From positions 6,273 through 70,272 of the forward strand of contig UQPQ01000009.1 of assembly GCA_900542985.1 (NCBI GenBank): DNA of 64,000 nucleotides, in the 5' to 3' direction. This stretch comes from an uncultured Bacteroides sp. (GTDB taxonomy: Bacteria > Bacteroidota > Bacteroidia > Bacteroidales > Bacteroidaceae). Position 1 is the first letter of the stretch. The number at the start of each line of letters is the position of its first letter. The notes beneath the pieces were generated by a model. It saw only the letters and a program-made list of their open reading frames with translations, did no database searches and was not told the origin of the DNA. Positions 43,206-52,334 of the stretch are shown one piece after another. The translations under genes were made by a program, and so were the position numbers.

Positions 43206-43532
43206 TTACTCTGTGGCAGAAGCAGTATTATTGTCTTCCTTTTCTTCTTCCCATTTAATATAAAGCATAATCAGTTGGTGTAAGCCGAATGCTTTCATAT
43301 TGTTATGGTAAATTACATCAATGCATAAGTCCAGCAAATCCTTGCTGTTTCCTTCCATTGATGAAATCAGAGAACGTATGTTCAGTTTTAATTTGTCGAG
43401 CACGCTTTCGTCTACAATACCATTGCTGTCTATCAACTGTTGGAACAGAGAATACTTCTCGATGGTCTGCAGATGGGCATCCGATACCTCGATGGAACGT
43501 GTACCCGATGGATTGGCTTGTATTGTGTACAT
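43206..43532 (-). CDS. conserved hypothetical protein, 108 residues
   Basis: A mostly helical, acidic protein with a beta-like start ('MYTIQANPSGTRSIEVSDA') and a charged tail ('WEEEKEDNNTASATE'). No motif I recognise. It is compact, in frame and well separated from overlapping frames, and appears like other Bacteroidales housekeeping hypotheticals. It lies 38 bp upstream of the acyltransferase start region on the same strand orientation, but no operon link is clear. Confidence 0.6.
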   Translation of the reverse strand: MYTIQANPSGTRSIEVSDAHLQTIEKYSLFQQLIDSNGIVDESVLDKLKLNIRSLISSMEGNSKDLLDLCIDVIYHNNMKAFGLHQLIMLYIKWEEEKEDNNTASATE

Positions 43533-43570
43533 GACTTTTCAGTTTTTAAGTTAGTGTACGGATGAACAAG

Positions 43571-44125
43571 TTAAATTTCACCTAATGCAAATTTCTCCGG
43601 ATGCTTACCTTTAAAATGCTTGAAGTAGAGTTTTATTTCTCGCATGTCTTTCTCAATATCTCCACTTGGAATCAAGTATTTATTAGCAGAAATACATTTT
43701 TTCTCGTAGTCGATACCAATCAGGACAATGGGGATCTGAGCTCCTAATGCAATGTAGTAAAAGCCTTTTTTCCATTCTGGATTTGCAGAACGTGTTCCTT
43801 CCGGTGTAATTGCTAAATGAAACTTTTCGCTCTTTTTTATTTGTTGGATAATCTGATCTACCATCGAAGTGCGTTTGCTGCGGTGTACAGGTATTCCCCC
43901 CATCCATCGGAACAGAATTCCCAAAGGAAAGAAAAACCATTCTTTCTTCATCATAAAGCCGGATTCACGCCCTATCGAGCTAATGAAAAGCTTGCCGATG
44001 AACAAGTCCCAATTGGTGGTATGAGGAGCTGCGCAGATAATACACTTGTCGAAGTCCGGAACATTGACTTCAGCTTTCCAGCCTAACACTTTTTGGTAGA
44101 TAAACCGGCAAATAGTTTGTTTCAT
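43571..44125 (-). CDS. lysophospholipid acyltransferase (PlsC-like)
   Basis: A 184-residue short acyltransferase. The catalytic H-x4-D is 'APHTTNWDLFIG'. The acyl-phosphate-binding motif is 'ITPEGTRSANPEWKKG'. It lacks the N-terminal membrane segment of classic PlsC, as in the short 1-acyl-glycerol-3-phosphate acyltransferase group. It transfers an acyl chain to a lysolipid at the inner membrane. It starts 5 bp after the small upstream protein gene, so the two are co-transcribed. A second, longer PlsC homologue lies at 53719-54471. Confidence 0.85.
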   Translation of the reverse strand: MKQTICRFIYQKVLGWKAEVNVPDFDKCIICAAPHTTNWDLFIGKLFISSIGRESGFMMKKEWFFFPLGILFRWMGGIPVHRSKRTSMVDQIIQQIKKSEKFHLAITPEGTRSANPEWKKGFYYIALGAQIPIVLIGIDYEKKCISANKYLIPSGDIEKDMREIKLYFKHFKGKHPEKFALGEI

Positions 44126-44130
44126 TCGTA

Positions 44131-44403
44131 TTATTTACCCAATTCTTCTAATTTTTTGAATATTGCTTCCACTTCTGTATTGAAGTCGCTTTTCAGTTTC
44201 TTGTAGAATACCTTTACACTTCCCGGTTCAGTATGGCTGATACGGCTGATGATATCTCTTCTTAAGTTTACGATTTGCAAAAACAGCTGGCTGATTGCTT
44301 CTCTGTTTTCTTCTTTTGCATTCATGCTTTCTACGATACATAAGCCTGCTACCAGGTCTGAGATATAGTTAACATTTTTCTTTAAGTTTCTTCTATTAGC
44401 CAT
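44131..44403 (-). CDS. conserved hypothetical protein, 90 residues
   Basis: A helical, charged protein ('EAISQLFLQIVNLRRDIISR', 'VKVFYKKLKSDFNTEVEAIF') with no hydrophobic segment, so it is cytoplasmic. It resembles short Bacteroidetes proteins without known function. It sits 5 bp upstream of the acyltransferase gene on the same strand, which suggests a shared role. Confidence 0.65.
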   Translation of the reverse strand: MANRRNLKKNVNYISDLVAGLCIVESMNAKEENREAISQLFLQIVNLRRDIISRISHTEPGSVKVFYKKLKSDFNTEVEAIFKKLEELGK

Positions 44404-44737
44404 AGTTGTAAGTTTTTAGAAGTTTATAATAAGTTTGTTTCGGGGGTAAAGATAACCTTTTTGCTCGACAATTCCTATTAATTACAGTTTTATATGCTTG
44501 TATTTTCCATGTGCTTTTATAATTGGAGACGGTATGTAGCAGGAAAGAATCTGATTGTTATTCTGATTTTGTATGATATGGGGATGAAGAGGATATAAAA
44601 TGTCTTCGGCAGGAAACCTTTGTAACGGCTTTTTTGAATTGAAGAAAAGTTCTTCGGATTCTTTTATATTTCCGAAAAAAACACGAAATTTGCACAGACG
44701 TAGAATTATTTACATCTTATTATATAATAATACAATT
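44404..44737. other. intergenic region upstream of pfp
   Basis: 334 bp between divergent genes. A near-match box GAAATTTG ends at 44692, 46 nt before the pfp start. An in-frame extension of pfp back to 44600 exists but is rejected. Nothing else is recognised. Confidence 0.4.
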
Positions 44738-46381
44738 ATGACAAAAAGTGCATTACAAATTGCAAGAGCTGCTTATCAGCCTAAATTGCCTAAAGCGCTG
44801 AAAGGTGCAGTAAAGGTACAGGAAGGAGAACCGACTCAGTCTGTAGCTGACCAGGAAGCTATTAAAGCTTTGTTCCCGAATACTTACGGTATGCCGTTGA
44901 TCAAGTTTGTAGAAGGTGAAGCTACTGAACATGCTCCTATGAATGTAGGTGTAATCTTGTCTGGTGGTCAGGCTCCGGGCGGACACAACGTAATCTCTGG
45001 TTTGTTCGATGGTATCAAGAAATTGAATCCAGCTAACAAACTGTACGGTTTCATCTTGGGTCCTGGCGGTTTGGTTGATCACAAATATATTGAATTGACT
45101 TCTGACATTATCGATGAATACCGTAACACTGGTGGTTTCGATATCATTGGTTCTGGCCGTACTAAATTGGAAAAAGAAGAACAGTTCGAAAAAGGTTATG
45201 AAATCTTGAAAGAGCTGGGTATCAAAGCTTTGGTTATTATCGGTGGTGACGACTCTAATACTAATGCTTGTGTATTGGCTGAATACTATGCAGCTAAGAA
45301 CTATGGTGTACAGGTAATCGGTTGTCCTAAGACTATCGACGGTGACTTGAAGAATGATATGATTGAAACTTCATTCGGTTTCGATACTGCTTGTAAGACT
45401 TACGCTGAAGTAATCGGTAACATCCAGCGCGACTGTAACTCAGCACGCAAATACTGGCACTTCATTAAGTTGATGGGTCGTTCAGCTTCTCACATTGCAT
45501 TGGAATGTGCTTTGCAGGTTCAGCCTAACGTATGTATCATCTCTGAAGAGGTTGAAGCTAAGAATATGTCTTTGGACGATGTAGTGACTTACATCGCTCA
45601 GGTAGTAGCTGACCGTGCTGCTGCTGGCAACAACTTCGGTACAGTATTGATTCCGGAAGGTTTGATCGAATTCATTCCGGCTATGAAGAGCTTGATTGCT
45701 GAATTGAACGACTTCTTGGCTCACAATGGTGAAGAATTCAACAATATCAAACGTTCTAAACAGCGTGAATATATCATCAGCAAGTTGTCTCCGGCTAACT
45801 CTGCTATCTACGCTTCTCTGCCAGAAGGTGTAGCTCGTCAGTTGTCTTTGGATCGTGACCCACACGGAAACGTACAGGTTTCTTTGATCGAAACTGAAAA
45901 ACTGTTGTCTGAAATGGTTGCTACTAAGTTGGCTGCATGGAAAGAAGAAGGCAAATACGTAGGTAAGTTTGCTGCTCAGCACCACTTCTTCGGTTACGAA
46001 GGTCGTTGTGCTGCTCCTTCTAACTTCGATGCTGACTACTGCTATGCATTGGGTTACACAGCTTCTATGTTGATGGCTGCTGGTAAGACTGGTTATATGT
46101 CATCTGTACGCAACACAACTGCTCCTGCTGAAGAATGGATTGCAGGTGGTGTGCCTATCACAATGATGATGAACATGGAACGTCGTCACGGCGAAATGAA
46201 ACCAGTTATCCAGAAAGCATTGGTTAAATTGGATGGTGCTCCATTTAAGGCTTTCGCTGCACAGCGTGAAACTTGGGCTAAGGAAACAGCTTATGTATAT
46301 CCGGGTCCTATCCAGTACTTCGGTCCTACAGAAGTTTGCGACCAGCCGACTAAGACTTTGCAGTTGGAACAAGCTAAATAA
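44738..46381 (+). CDS. pfp: diphosphate--fructose-6-phosphate 1-phosphotransferase
   Basis: A 547-residue long-type PPi-dependent phosphofructokinase from the ATG at 44738 ('[19 protein letters not shown]'). Gly169-Ser173 read 'GGDDS', where ATP-dependent enzymes have GGDGS, and '[13 protein letters not shown]' holds the catalytic Asp and Lys. '[10 protein letters not shown]' is the PPi loop. It reversibly phosphorylates fructose-6-phosphate with PPi in glycolysis. Codon use is strongly biased, as for pgk, so it is highly expressed. It fits a PPi/polyP economy with the ppk/ppx genes. Confidence 0.95.
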   Translation: MTKSALQIARAAYQPKLPKALKGAVKVQEGEPTQSVADQEAIKALFPNTYGMPLIKFVEGEATEHAPMNVGVILSGGQAPGGHNVISGLFDGIKKLNPANKLYGFILGPGGLVDHKYIELTSDIIDEYRNTGGFDIIGSGRTKLEKEEQFEKGYEILKELGIKALVIIGGDDSNTNACVLAEYYAAKNYGVQVIGCPKTIDGDLKNDMIETSFGFDTACKTYAEVIGNIQRDCNSARKYWHFIKLMGRSASHIALECALQVQPNVCIISEEVEAKNMSLDDVVTYIAQVVADRAAAGNNFGTVLIPEGLIEFIPAMKSLIAELNDFLAHNGEEFNNIKRSKQREYIISKLSPANSAIYASLPEGVARQLSLDRDPHGNVQVSLIETEKLLSEMVATKLAAWKEEGKYVGKFAAQHHFFGYEGRCAAPSNFDADYCYALGYTASMLMAAGKTGYMSSVRNTTAPAEEWIAGGVPITMMMNMERRHGEMKPVIQKALVKLDGAPFKAFAAQRETWAKETAYVYPGPIQYFGPTEVCDQPTKTLQLEQAK

Positions 46382-46411
46382 GAATTGTTTCTGATAGCGA
46401 AATAAATAAGT

Positions 46412-46489
46412 AATGTCATTCTGAACATGGGGAGACAGGGTATGCGATGCGTGCCGGATGTATTTCCTCTTGTTCGGGATGACATTTTT
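46412..46489 (+). terminator. terminator after pfp
   Basis: AATGTCATTCTGAACA (46412-46427) pairs with TGTTCGGGATGACATT (46471-46486) with two wobbles, then TTT. It covers any upstream extension of the lysozyme gene, supporting the start at 46511. Confidence 0.75.
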
Positions 46490-46510
46490 AAATGTAAAAA
46501 AAGAGACGAT

Positions 46511-47407
46511 ATGGTGAAAGAACCGCCCATACAGGTGGTAAATAAAACGCGTAAGACAGCGAAACAAAAGCGCACAAAGACTGTACGCTCCAAATCTGCT
46601 GCTTCAGGAAACCGGAAAAAGAAGAAAGACTCAGAATATTCTTCTATTCCCTTGTGGCTGAAGTATGTGATTCTGGGAGTGTCTGCTGCTTTGTTTGTGA
46701 TTGTCTTTTATTACTTTTTCATTCGTCCCTATACTTACCGGTGGAAACCTTGTTATGGTGTGAAAGCCTATGGTGTATGTTTGCCTCAAGGATATAGCGT
46801 ACATGGGTTCGACGTATCACATCATCAGGGGAAAATAGATTGGGAAGAATTACATAAAACCCAGCAAACTCCTTTCCCCGTTCGTTTTGTCTTTATGAAA
46901 GCTTCCGAAGGAGGCGATTTCAGTGATACTGCTTTCGTACGCAATTTCGATATGGCCCGTCAGTATGGCTTTATTCGCGGTGCTTATCATTTTTATAATC
47001 CAAAGACCGATGCAGTCCGTCAGGCCGATTTTTTTATCCGTTCGGTAAAACTTGAACCCGGAGATTTACCTCCTGTTCTTGATATTGAAACACGCAGCAA
47101 GGACGTTCCCAAGCTACGTCGCGATTTGAAAATATGGCTTGACAAGATTGAGAAACATTATCATGTAAAGCCTATTCTTTATACTTCTTATAAGTTCAAG
47201 AACCGTTATCTCAACGATTCGATATTCGATTCATATCCATATTGGATAGCCCATTATTATGTAGATTCAGTGGAATACAAAGGGCAGTGGAAGTTCTGGC
47301 AGCATACCGATGTGGGAACATTGCCGGGAATCGATGAATCGGTAGACTTGAATGTATTCAATGGAAATATGGAAGAGCTGCTCCAACTCACTATTCCGAA
47401 AGAATAA
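46511..47407 (+). CDS. membrane-anchored GH25 lysozyme
   Basis: A 298-residue GH25 muramidase from the ATG at 46511. A Lys/Arg-rich head ('KTRKTAKQKRTKTVRSK') and one transmembrane helix (about 52-72, 'LKYVILGVSAALFVIVFYYF') anchor it, with the enzyme outside. The barrel has 'GFDVSHHQGKIDW', 'FMKASEGGDF' and the catalytic D-x-E at Asp191/Glu193 in 'PVLDIETRS'. It hydrolyses the MurNAc-GlcNAc bond in peptidoglycan, for self remodelling or against rivals. Upstream lies the pfp terminator. Confidence 0.9.
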   Translation: MVKEPPIQVVNKTRKTAKQKRTKTVRSKSAASGNRKKKKDSEYSSIPLWLKYVILGVSAALFVIVFYYFFIRPYTYRWKPCYGVKAYGVCLPQGYSVHGFDVSHHQGKIDWEELHKTQQTPFPVRFVFMKASEGGDFSDTAFVRNFDMARQYGFIRGAYHFYNPKTDAVRQADFFIRSVKLEPGDLPPVLDIETRSKDVPKLRRDLKIWLDKIEKHYHVKPILYTSYKFKNRYLNDSIFDSYPYWIAHYYVDSVEYKGQWKFWQHTDVGTLPGIDESVDLNVFNGNMEELLQLTIPKE

Positions 47408-47538
47408 ATAAACAGACCTACATCCTTTTGTTATCGGGAATAATTCGTATTTTAGCGCGGATTTTCCGATAGCTATTATTGTATCCCTATCTGTGTTTAG
47501 TGATACAATTCTCTTTGTTTTACTTTAAAAAACAATCT

Positions 47539-49083
47539 ATGAAGAAATATTCTTATTTACTTCCTATGACTATTATGGCTACAGTAGCCAATGTATATGG
47601 AGCCAATCGAGGGTCCGACAGACCGAATGTGGTATTTATTTATGCCGATGATATTGGTTACGGTGATTTAAGCTGTAACGGAGCGACTACCATTCATACT
47701 CCACATGTGGAACGTTTGGCTGCAAACGGTATCCGTTTTACCAATGCGCATGCTGCAGCAGCTACCAGTACGCCTTCTCGCTATGCCATGCTGACAGGGG
47801 AATATGCGTGGCGTCGGCAGGGGACCGGAATTGCTGCCGGTAATGCCGGTATGATTATCCGTCCGGAACGTTATACGATGGCCGATCTTTTCAAAAGTGC
47901 AGGATATACGACCGGAGTAGTCGGTAAATGGCATTTAGGCTTAGGAGATAAGCAAGGTACCCAAAACTGGAATGAAACCCTTACTCCCGGTGTACGCGAT
48001 TTGGGATTCGATTATTCGTATATTATGGCTGCTACAGGCGACCGCGTTCCTTGTGTGTTTGTAGAAAATGACCGGGTAGACAATCTGGACCCTTCGGATC
48101 CGATAGAAGTCAGTTACGAAGCCAATTTCCCCGGTGAACCTACCGGAAAAGAACACCCTGAAATGTTGTGTATGCATCCGTCGCACGGGCACGATATGAC
48201 CATTGTGAACGGAATTTCCCGTATCGGCTATATGAAAGGGGGAAAGAAAGCACTTTGGAAAGACGAGAAAATTGCAGAAACCTTGACCGAGAAGGCCATC
48301 CGCTTTATCGAACAGCAGAAAGATAAACCATTTTTTCTTTATCTGGCTACACAAGATGCCCATGTTCCTCGTGTACCGGGAGAGCAGTTTACCGGTAAGA
48401 GTGGAATGGGGCCTCGTGGCGACTGCCTGCTTGAATTCGACTGGACGGTAGGGCAGGTACTCGATGCTTTACAGCGTTTGGGACTGGATGAAAACACTTT
48501 GGTTATTCTTTCGAGCGACAATGGTCCGGTAGTAGACGATGGATATAAAGACCAGGCGGTAGAATTGTTGGGCAATCATAAGCCGGGAGGAATATACAGA
48601 GGAGGAAAGTATAGTGCCTACGAAGCCGGAACCCGTGTCCCCTGTATCTGGAGTTGGCCGGCTCAGATTAAGTCCGGACAGGTTTCCGATGCTTTGGTCA
48701 GCCAGATAGACTGGATGGCTACTTTGTCAAAAGTAGTTGGAGCGGATATCCCCCAAGGTGCAGCTCCCGACAGTCGGCCACAGCTGGATGCATGGACAGG
48801 CAAGGATAAAATTGGGCGTGAAACACTGGTTACCCAAAATGCAGCCAACAATCTTTCTTTACTTTCCGGAGAGTGGAAATACATCCGTCCGGGTGGAGGT
48901 GCAGCGTATGAGTATAATGTAAACATCGAACTGGGAAACAGTAAAGAACCTCAGTTGTATAATCTGAAGCAAGATCCTCAGGAGAAGCACAATGTGGCGA
49001 CTCAGTATCCGGAAATACTGAAAGCGATGAGTGAAAAACTGGAAGATATCGTAGACGGACGCTATGGACTTCCTTTATATTGA
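47539..49083 (+). CDS. sulfatase, serine-type (S1 family)
   Basis: A 514-residue exported sulfatase from the ATG at 47539. Signal peptide about 1-22 ('VANVYGAN'). Metal site 'FIYADDIGYGDLSCNG'. The active-site motif is 'STPSRYAMLTG' with Ser77, to be converted to formylglycine by an anaerobic maturase elsewhere. 'VVGKWHLGLG' and 'ILSSDNGPVVDDG' complete the metal and sulfate sites. It removes sulfate from a host or dietary glycan. Overall form resembles S1_15-type enzymes, but the substrate is inferred. It runs with the second sulfatase, 30 bp apart. Confidence 0.9.
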   Translation: MKKYSYLLPMTIMATVANVYGANRGSDRPNVVFIYADDIGYGDLSCNGATTIHTPHVERLAANGIRFTNAHAAAATSTPSRYAMLTGEYAWRRQGTGIAAGNAGMIIRPERYTMADLFKSAGYTTGVVGKWHLGLGDKQGTQNWNETLTPGVRDLGFDYSYIMAATGDRVPCVFVENDRVDNLDPSDPIEVSYEANFPGEPTGKEHPEMLCMHPSHGHDMTIVNGISRIGYMKGGKKALWKDEKIAETLTEKAIRFIEQQKDKPFFLYLATQDAHVPRVPGEQFTGKSGMGPRGDCLLEFDWTVGQVLDALQRLGLDENTLVILSSDNGPVVDDGYKDQAVELLGNHKPGGIYRGGKYSAYEAGTRVPCIWSWPAQIKSGQVSDALVSQIDWMATLSKVVGADIPQGAAPDSRPQLDAWTGKDKIGRETLVTQNAANNLSLLSGEWKYIRPGGGAAYEYNVNIELGNSKEPQLYNLKQDPQEKHNVATQYPEILKAMSEKLEDIVDGRYGLPLY

Positions 49084-49113
49084 AAAAATACCTTCTATAA
49101 TAAATGATTTAAG

Positions 49114-50688
49114 ATGAAGAATACAAGTTTGTTTTATTCAGTGGCAGGATTTGCTGCGTTGAGTGCTGTAGCTTCTTCCTGTCAGCAGAAGCAGGAAGAA
49201 CAGAAAAAATATAATATCGTTTACATCATGACCGACGATCATACGGCCCAGATGATGAGTTGCTATGACACGCGCTATGTGGAAACCCCCAATCTGGACC
49301 GTATTGCGGCAGATGGAGTCCGTTTTACCAATAGCTTTGTAGCCAATTCACTGAGTGGTCCGAGTCGTGCATGTATGATTACCGGCAAACATTCGTGTGC
49401 CAATAAGTTTTACGACAATACGACCTGTGTGTTCGATTCTGCCCAGCAAACTTTTCCGAAGCTGTTGCAGAAGGCAGGCTATCAGACTGCCTTAGTCGGT
49501 AAATGGCATCTCGAAAGTCTTCCTACCGGTTTCAATTATTGGGAGATTGTGCCGGGACAAGGCGACTATTACAATCCGGATTTCATTACACAAAACAACG
49601 ATACGGTTCATCGTCACGGGTATATTACCAACCTGATAACCGATGATGCCATCGACTGGATGGAAAACGGACGCGACAAGTCGAAACCTTTCTGTCTGCT
49701 CATCCATCATAAAGCGATTCACCGCAACTGGATGGCAGATACCTGTCATCTGAATCTGTACGAAGACAAGACCTTCCCGCTGCCCGAAACTTTCTTCGAC
49801 GATTACGAAGGCCGTCCGGCTGCTGCAGCCCAGGAAATGAGTATTGTGAAAGATATGGATATGATTTACGACCTCAAGATGCTGCGTCCGGACAAACAGT
49901 CCCGTCTGAAGACAATGTACGAAAGATTCCTCGGTCGTATGGATGAGGCCCAGCGTGCGGCATGGGATAAGTTCTATGGTCCGGTAATCGAAGATTTCTA
50001 CAAGAAAAATCCGCAGGGAAAAGAACTTGCAGAATGGAAGTTCCAGCGTTATATGCGCGACTATATGAAGACTGTGAAATCGCTTGACGAGAACGTGGGC
50101 CGTGTGCTCGATTATCTGAAAGAAAAGGGGTTGTTGGATAATACACTGGTAGTCTACACTTCCGACCAGGGATTCTATATGGGTGAGCATGGCTGGTTCG
50201 ACAAGCGTTTTATGTACGAAGAATCCATGCATACTCCACTTATTATGCGTCTGCCTGCCGGCTTCGACCGCAGAGGTGATGTTACAGAACTGGTACAGAA
50301 CATCGACTATGCACCGACCTTCCTCGAACTGGCTGGAGTAGAAGTGCCGTCGGACATTCACGGGCAGTCTATGCTTCCGTTGCTTCGGGGGGAGCATCCC
50401 AAAGACTGGCGGAAGGCCCTTTACTATCACTTCTACGAATATCCGGCCGAACACATGGTAAAACGCCATTACGGTGTACGTACCGACCGTTACAAACTGA
50501 TTCATTTCTACAATGATATAGATGTGTGGGAATTGTACGATTTGCAGAACGACCCGCAAGAACTCCATAATCTGTACGGGCAGAAAGAATACGAAGCCGT
50601 TGTAGCCGACTTGAAACAACAGTTGCTTCAGTTGCAGGAGCAATATAATGATCCTGTCCGCTTTTCGCCAGACCGTGATAAAGAATAA
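49114..50688 (+). CDS. sulfatase, serine-type, lipoprotein (N-acetylglucosamine-6-sulfatase-like)
   Basis: A 524-residue sulfatase. The N-terminus has a lipobox 'SAVASSCQQ', so it is likely lipidated. 'YIMTDDHTAQMMSCY' is the metal site and 'LSGPSRACMITGKHS' the active motif, with Ser81 for formylglycine formation. 'VGKWHLESLPTGF' and 'VVYTSDQGFYMGEHGW' follow. It resembles S1_11 family GlcNAc-6-O-sulfatases acting on mucin or heparin-type glycans. It is encoded 30 bp after the first sulfatase and needs the same maturase. Confidence 0.88.
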   Translation: MKNTSLFYSVAGFAALSAVASSCQQKQEEQKKYNIVYIMTDDHTAQMMSCYDTRYVETPNLDRIAADGVRFTNSFVANSLSGPSRACMITGKHSCANKFYDNTTCVFDSAQQTFPKLLQKAGYQTALVGKWHLESLPTGFNYWEIVPGQGDYYNPDFITQNNDTVHRHGYITNLITDDAIDWMENGRDKSKPFCLLIHHKAIHRNWMADTCHLNLYEDKTFPLPETFFDDYEGRPAAAAQEMSIVKDMDMIYDLKMLRPDKQSRLKTMYERFLGRMDEAQRAAWDKFYGPVIEDFYKKNPQGKELAEWKFQRYMRDYMKTVKSLDENVGRVLDYLKEKGLLDNTLVVYTSDQGFYMGEHGWFDKRFMYEESMHTPLIMRLPAGFDRRGDVTELVQNIDYAPTFLELAGVEVPSDIHGQSMLPLLRGEHPKDWRKALYYHFYEYPAEHMVKRHYGVRTDRYKLIHFYNDIDVWELYDLQNDPQELHNLYGQKEYEAVVADLKQQLLQLQEQYNDPVRFSPDRDKE

Positions 50689-50716
50689 TCAATAGAAGGG
50701 GATAGAAACTGTATTA

Positions 50717-50800
50717 TACTACAATCGGCGACGTCGGCTGTACAATCGTTGTCGTCGATTGTAGAGTCAACGCCGCCGATTGTACAGCCGACGTCGTCGG
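50717..50800. repeat. 84-bp element B: four degenerate 21-bp units
   Basis: Units start at 50717, 50738, 50759 and 50780. The last reads TTGTACAGCC GACGTCGTCGG and contains two short palindromes, TGTACA and CGACGTCG. It lies 28 bp after the second sulfatase stop codon and 93 bp before the convergent dnaJ stop codon. It is the best-preserved copy of the four. 'TGAAGC' follows directly, as in element C. Confidence 0.78.
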
Positions 50801-50877
50801 ATGAAGCAGGATACAGGTCAAGCTGCGCCGGAAAACCAGTATCGTACGGGTTGTATAGCAATATGTAGAACTTTAAG

Positions 50878-50936
50878 CAAAGGACTTGTCGTGTCAGCTG
50901 TTTTGAAGCTGGCGGAACAAGTCTTTTTGTTTTTCG
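50878..50936 (+). terminator. possible plus-strand terminator overlapping the dnaJ 3' end
   Basis: AAAGGACTTGT pairs with ACAAGTCTTTT around a 27-base loop and is followed by T-rich bases. It would stop the sulfatase transcript while lying inside the last codons of the opposite-strand gene. Confidence 0.4.
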
Positions 50937-51802
50937 GTAAGCTGAGAAGGAATTGTAACCTGATAATTTACAATCAGGTCGCCACAACGGTTCTCTTTGT
51001 ATACCGGGAATCCTTGCTGACGTAACCGTACCTTTGTATTGTTCTGTGTACCCGGTTTTACTTTCAGTCTGACCTGTCCGTTCAGTGTGTGAACCAGTAC
51101 TTCACCTCCCAGTACGGCAGTATAAAGATCTATCTGCACATCGGTATACAAATCATCTCCTTCCCGTCGGAATGACGGATCGTCTGCTATCTGGAACGTG
51201 ATGTACAAATCACCGTTCGGGGCGTTGTTGGCTCCTTTTTCTCCATATCCTTTCAAGCGGATGGTCTGTCCGTCTTTTACTCCGGCAGGAACGGTGATAC
51301 GTATATTTTGTCCGTTGATACTGAAAGTCTGTTTATGAGTAACAGCCGCTTCACGAAGGCTTAATGGCATGTGCGCATGGATGTCCTCTCCTTGCATAGG
51401 ATGAGTGCTGAAATGAGCTGCGCCATGTCCGAACAGCTCTTCGAAAAAATCGGAGAACCCACTTGCATTCCTTCCGAATCCGGAAGTAAAATCGCTTCCA
51501 TTTCCACTGTACCAATATTGGCTGCGGTTTCCCTGCTGAGCCTGATACTGGCGCTGTTGTGCTTCAAATTCTTCTGCATGCTTCCAGTTTTCACCGTAAG
51601 CATCGTATTTCTTTCGTTTTTCCGGATCACTTAATACCTCATTCGCCTCATTGATTTGCTGGAACTTATCCTTGGCGGATTCGTCGTTCGGATTCAGGTC
51701 CGGATGGTATTGACGTGCCAGTTTACGGAAGGCTTTTTTAATTTCCTCCTGTGTGGCATTTTTGTCTACACCCAATACTTTATAATAATCGATGAATGAC
51801 AT
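50894..51802 (-). CDS. J-domain chaperone, CbpA/DnaJ type
   Basis: A 302-residue type II J-protein. The N-terminal J domain has '[15 protein letters not shown]' with the HPD motif that stimulates DnaK. A Gly/Phe/Ser-rich linker follows ('[17 protein letters not shown]'). The C-terminal substrate-binding domains contain '[17 protein letters not shown]'. There is no Cys-rich zinc finger, so it is CbpA-like rather than DnaJ. It presents clients to Hsp70 in the cytoplasm. The hsp20 gene lies 94 bp upstream on the same strand, separated by a terminator. Confidence 0.9.
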   Translation of the reverse strand: MSFIDYYKVLGVDKNATQEEIKKAFRKLARQYHPDLNPNDESAKDKFQQINEANEVLSDPEKRKKYDAYGENWKHAEEFEAQQRQYQAQQGNRSQYWYSGNGSDFTSGFGRNASGFSDFFEELFGHGAAHFSTHPMQGEDIHAHMPLSLREAAVTHKQTFSINGQNIRITVPAGVKDGQTIRLKGYGEKGANNAPNGDLYITFQIADDPSFRREGDDLYTDVQIDLYTAVLGGEVLVHTLNGQVRLKVKPGTQNNTKVRLRQQGFPVYKENRCGDLIVNYQVTIPSQLTEKQKDLFRQLQNS

Positions 51803-51830
51803 ATGTATGTTGTTTTTTCGGATGAATTCA

Positions 51831-51876
51831 ATAAAAAATCCCCTTTCCTGTCTGGGTAGAGAGGGAAAGAGGATTA
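51831..51876 (-). terminator. terminator between hsp20 and the J-protein gene
   Basis: On the minus strand AATCCTCTTTCC pairs with GGAAAGGGGATT (one mismatch), then six T, so the small heat-shock gene probably ends here while some transcripts may read through. Confidence 0.65.
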
Positions 51877-51896
51877 AAAGTTAGGTTACTATTTGT

Positions 51897-52334
51897 TTAA
51901 TGAATCTCAATGACTCTGTTTACTTTTGCTTTTTCTTCGGCTGTCTGTTTCGGCAAAACGATGCTCAATACACCGTCGTTGACGTTGGCTGAGATCTTTT
52001 CTTTTTCTACATCGTCCGGAAGAACCAAAGCCTGTTCGAATTTGGAGTATGAGAATTCTCTCCGCAAGTATTTCTTGTTTTCTTTATCCTCTTCCTTGGT
52101 TTCGTTCTTCTTCTCCATGCTGATCACCAACTCATTATTGTCGGTGAGATGGATATTGAAATCTTCTTTAGTCATACCTGGAGCTGCTACTTCTACCTTG
52201 TAATCTGTATTGCTTTCTATCACATTAATGGCAGGAGCGGTAGCATTGGCTTTTACCATCCAGTCGTTGTCAAAGAAATCATTAAAAATACTCGGTAACC
52301 AATTCTGATTGTTGTACTTTCTAATCGGCATCAT
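51897..52334 (-). CDS. small heat-shock protein, Hsp20 family
   Basis: A 145-residue alpha-crystallin protein. The N-terminal arm has 'NWLPSIFNDFFDNDW'. The core runs about 38-138 ('YKVEVAAPGMTKEDFNIHL', 'NDGVLSIVLPKQ'). The C-terminal 'VNRVIEIH' carries the I-x-I anchoring motif. It holds unfolding proteins without ATP. A Shine-Dalgarno (AGGAG) precedes the ATG. Together with the J-protein downstream it is a stress pair. Confidence 0.93.
   Translation of the reverse strand: MMPIRKYNNQNWLPSIFNDFFDNDWMVKANATAPAINVIESNTDYKVEVAAPGMTKEDFNIHLTDNNELVISMEKKNETKEEDKENKKYLRREFSYSKFEQALVLPDDVEKEKISANVNDGVLSIVLPKQTAEEKAKVNRVIEIH

Noticed and set aside
44600..44737. 46-residue N-terminal extension of pfp
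   Set aside because: The extension is basic and unlike the family, and the ATG at 44738 gives the normal PFP start.
46427..46510. 28-residue extension of the lysozyme gene
   Set aside because: It lies in the pfp terminator hairpin. The ATG at 46511 gives the expected basic head and membrane helix.
6536..50800. CRISPR interpretation of the 21-bp repeats
   Set aside because: The units are contiguous with no spacers, vary among themselves, and no cas gene is present.
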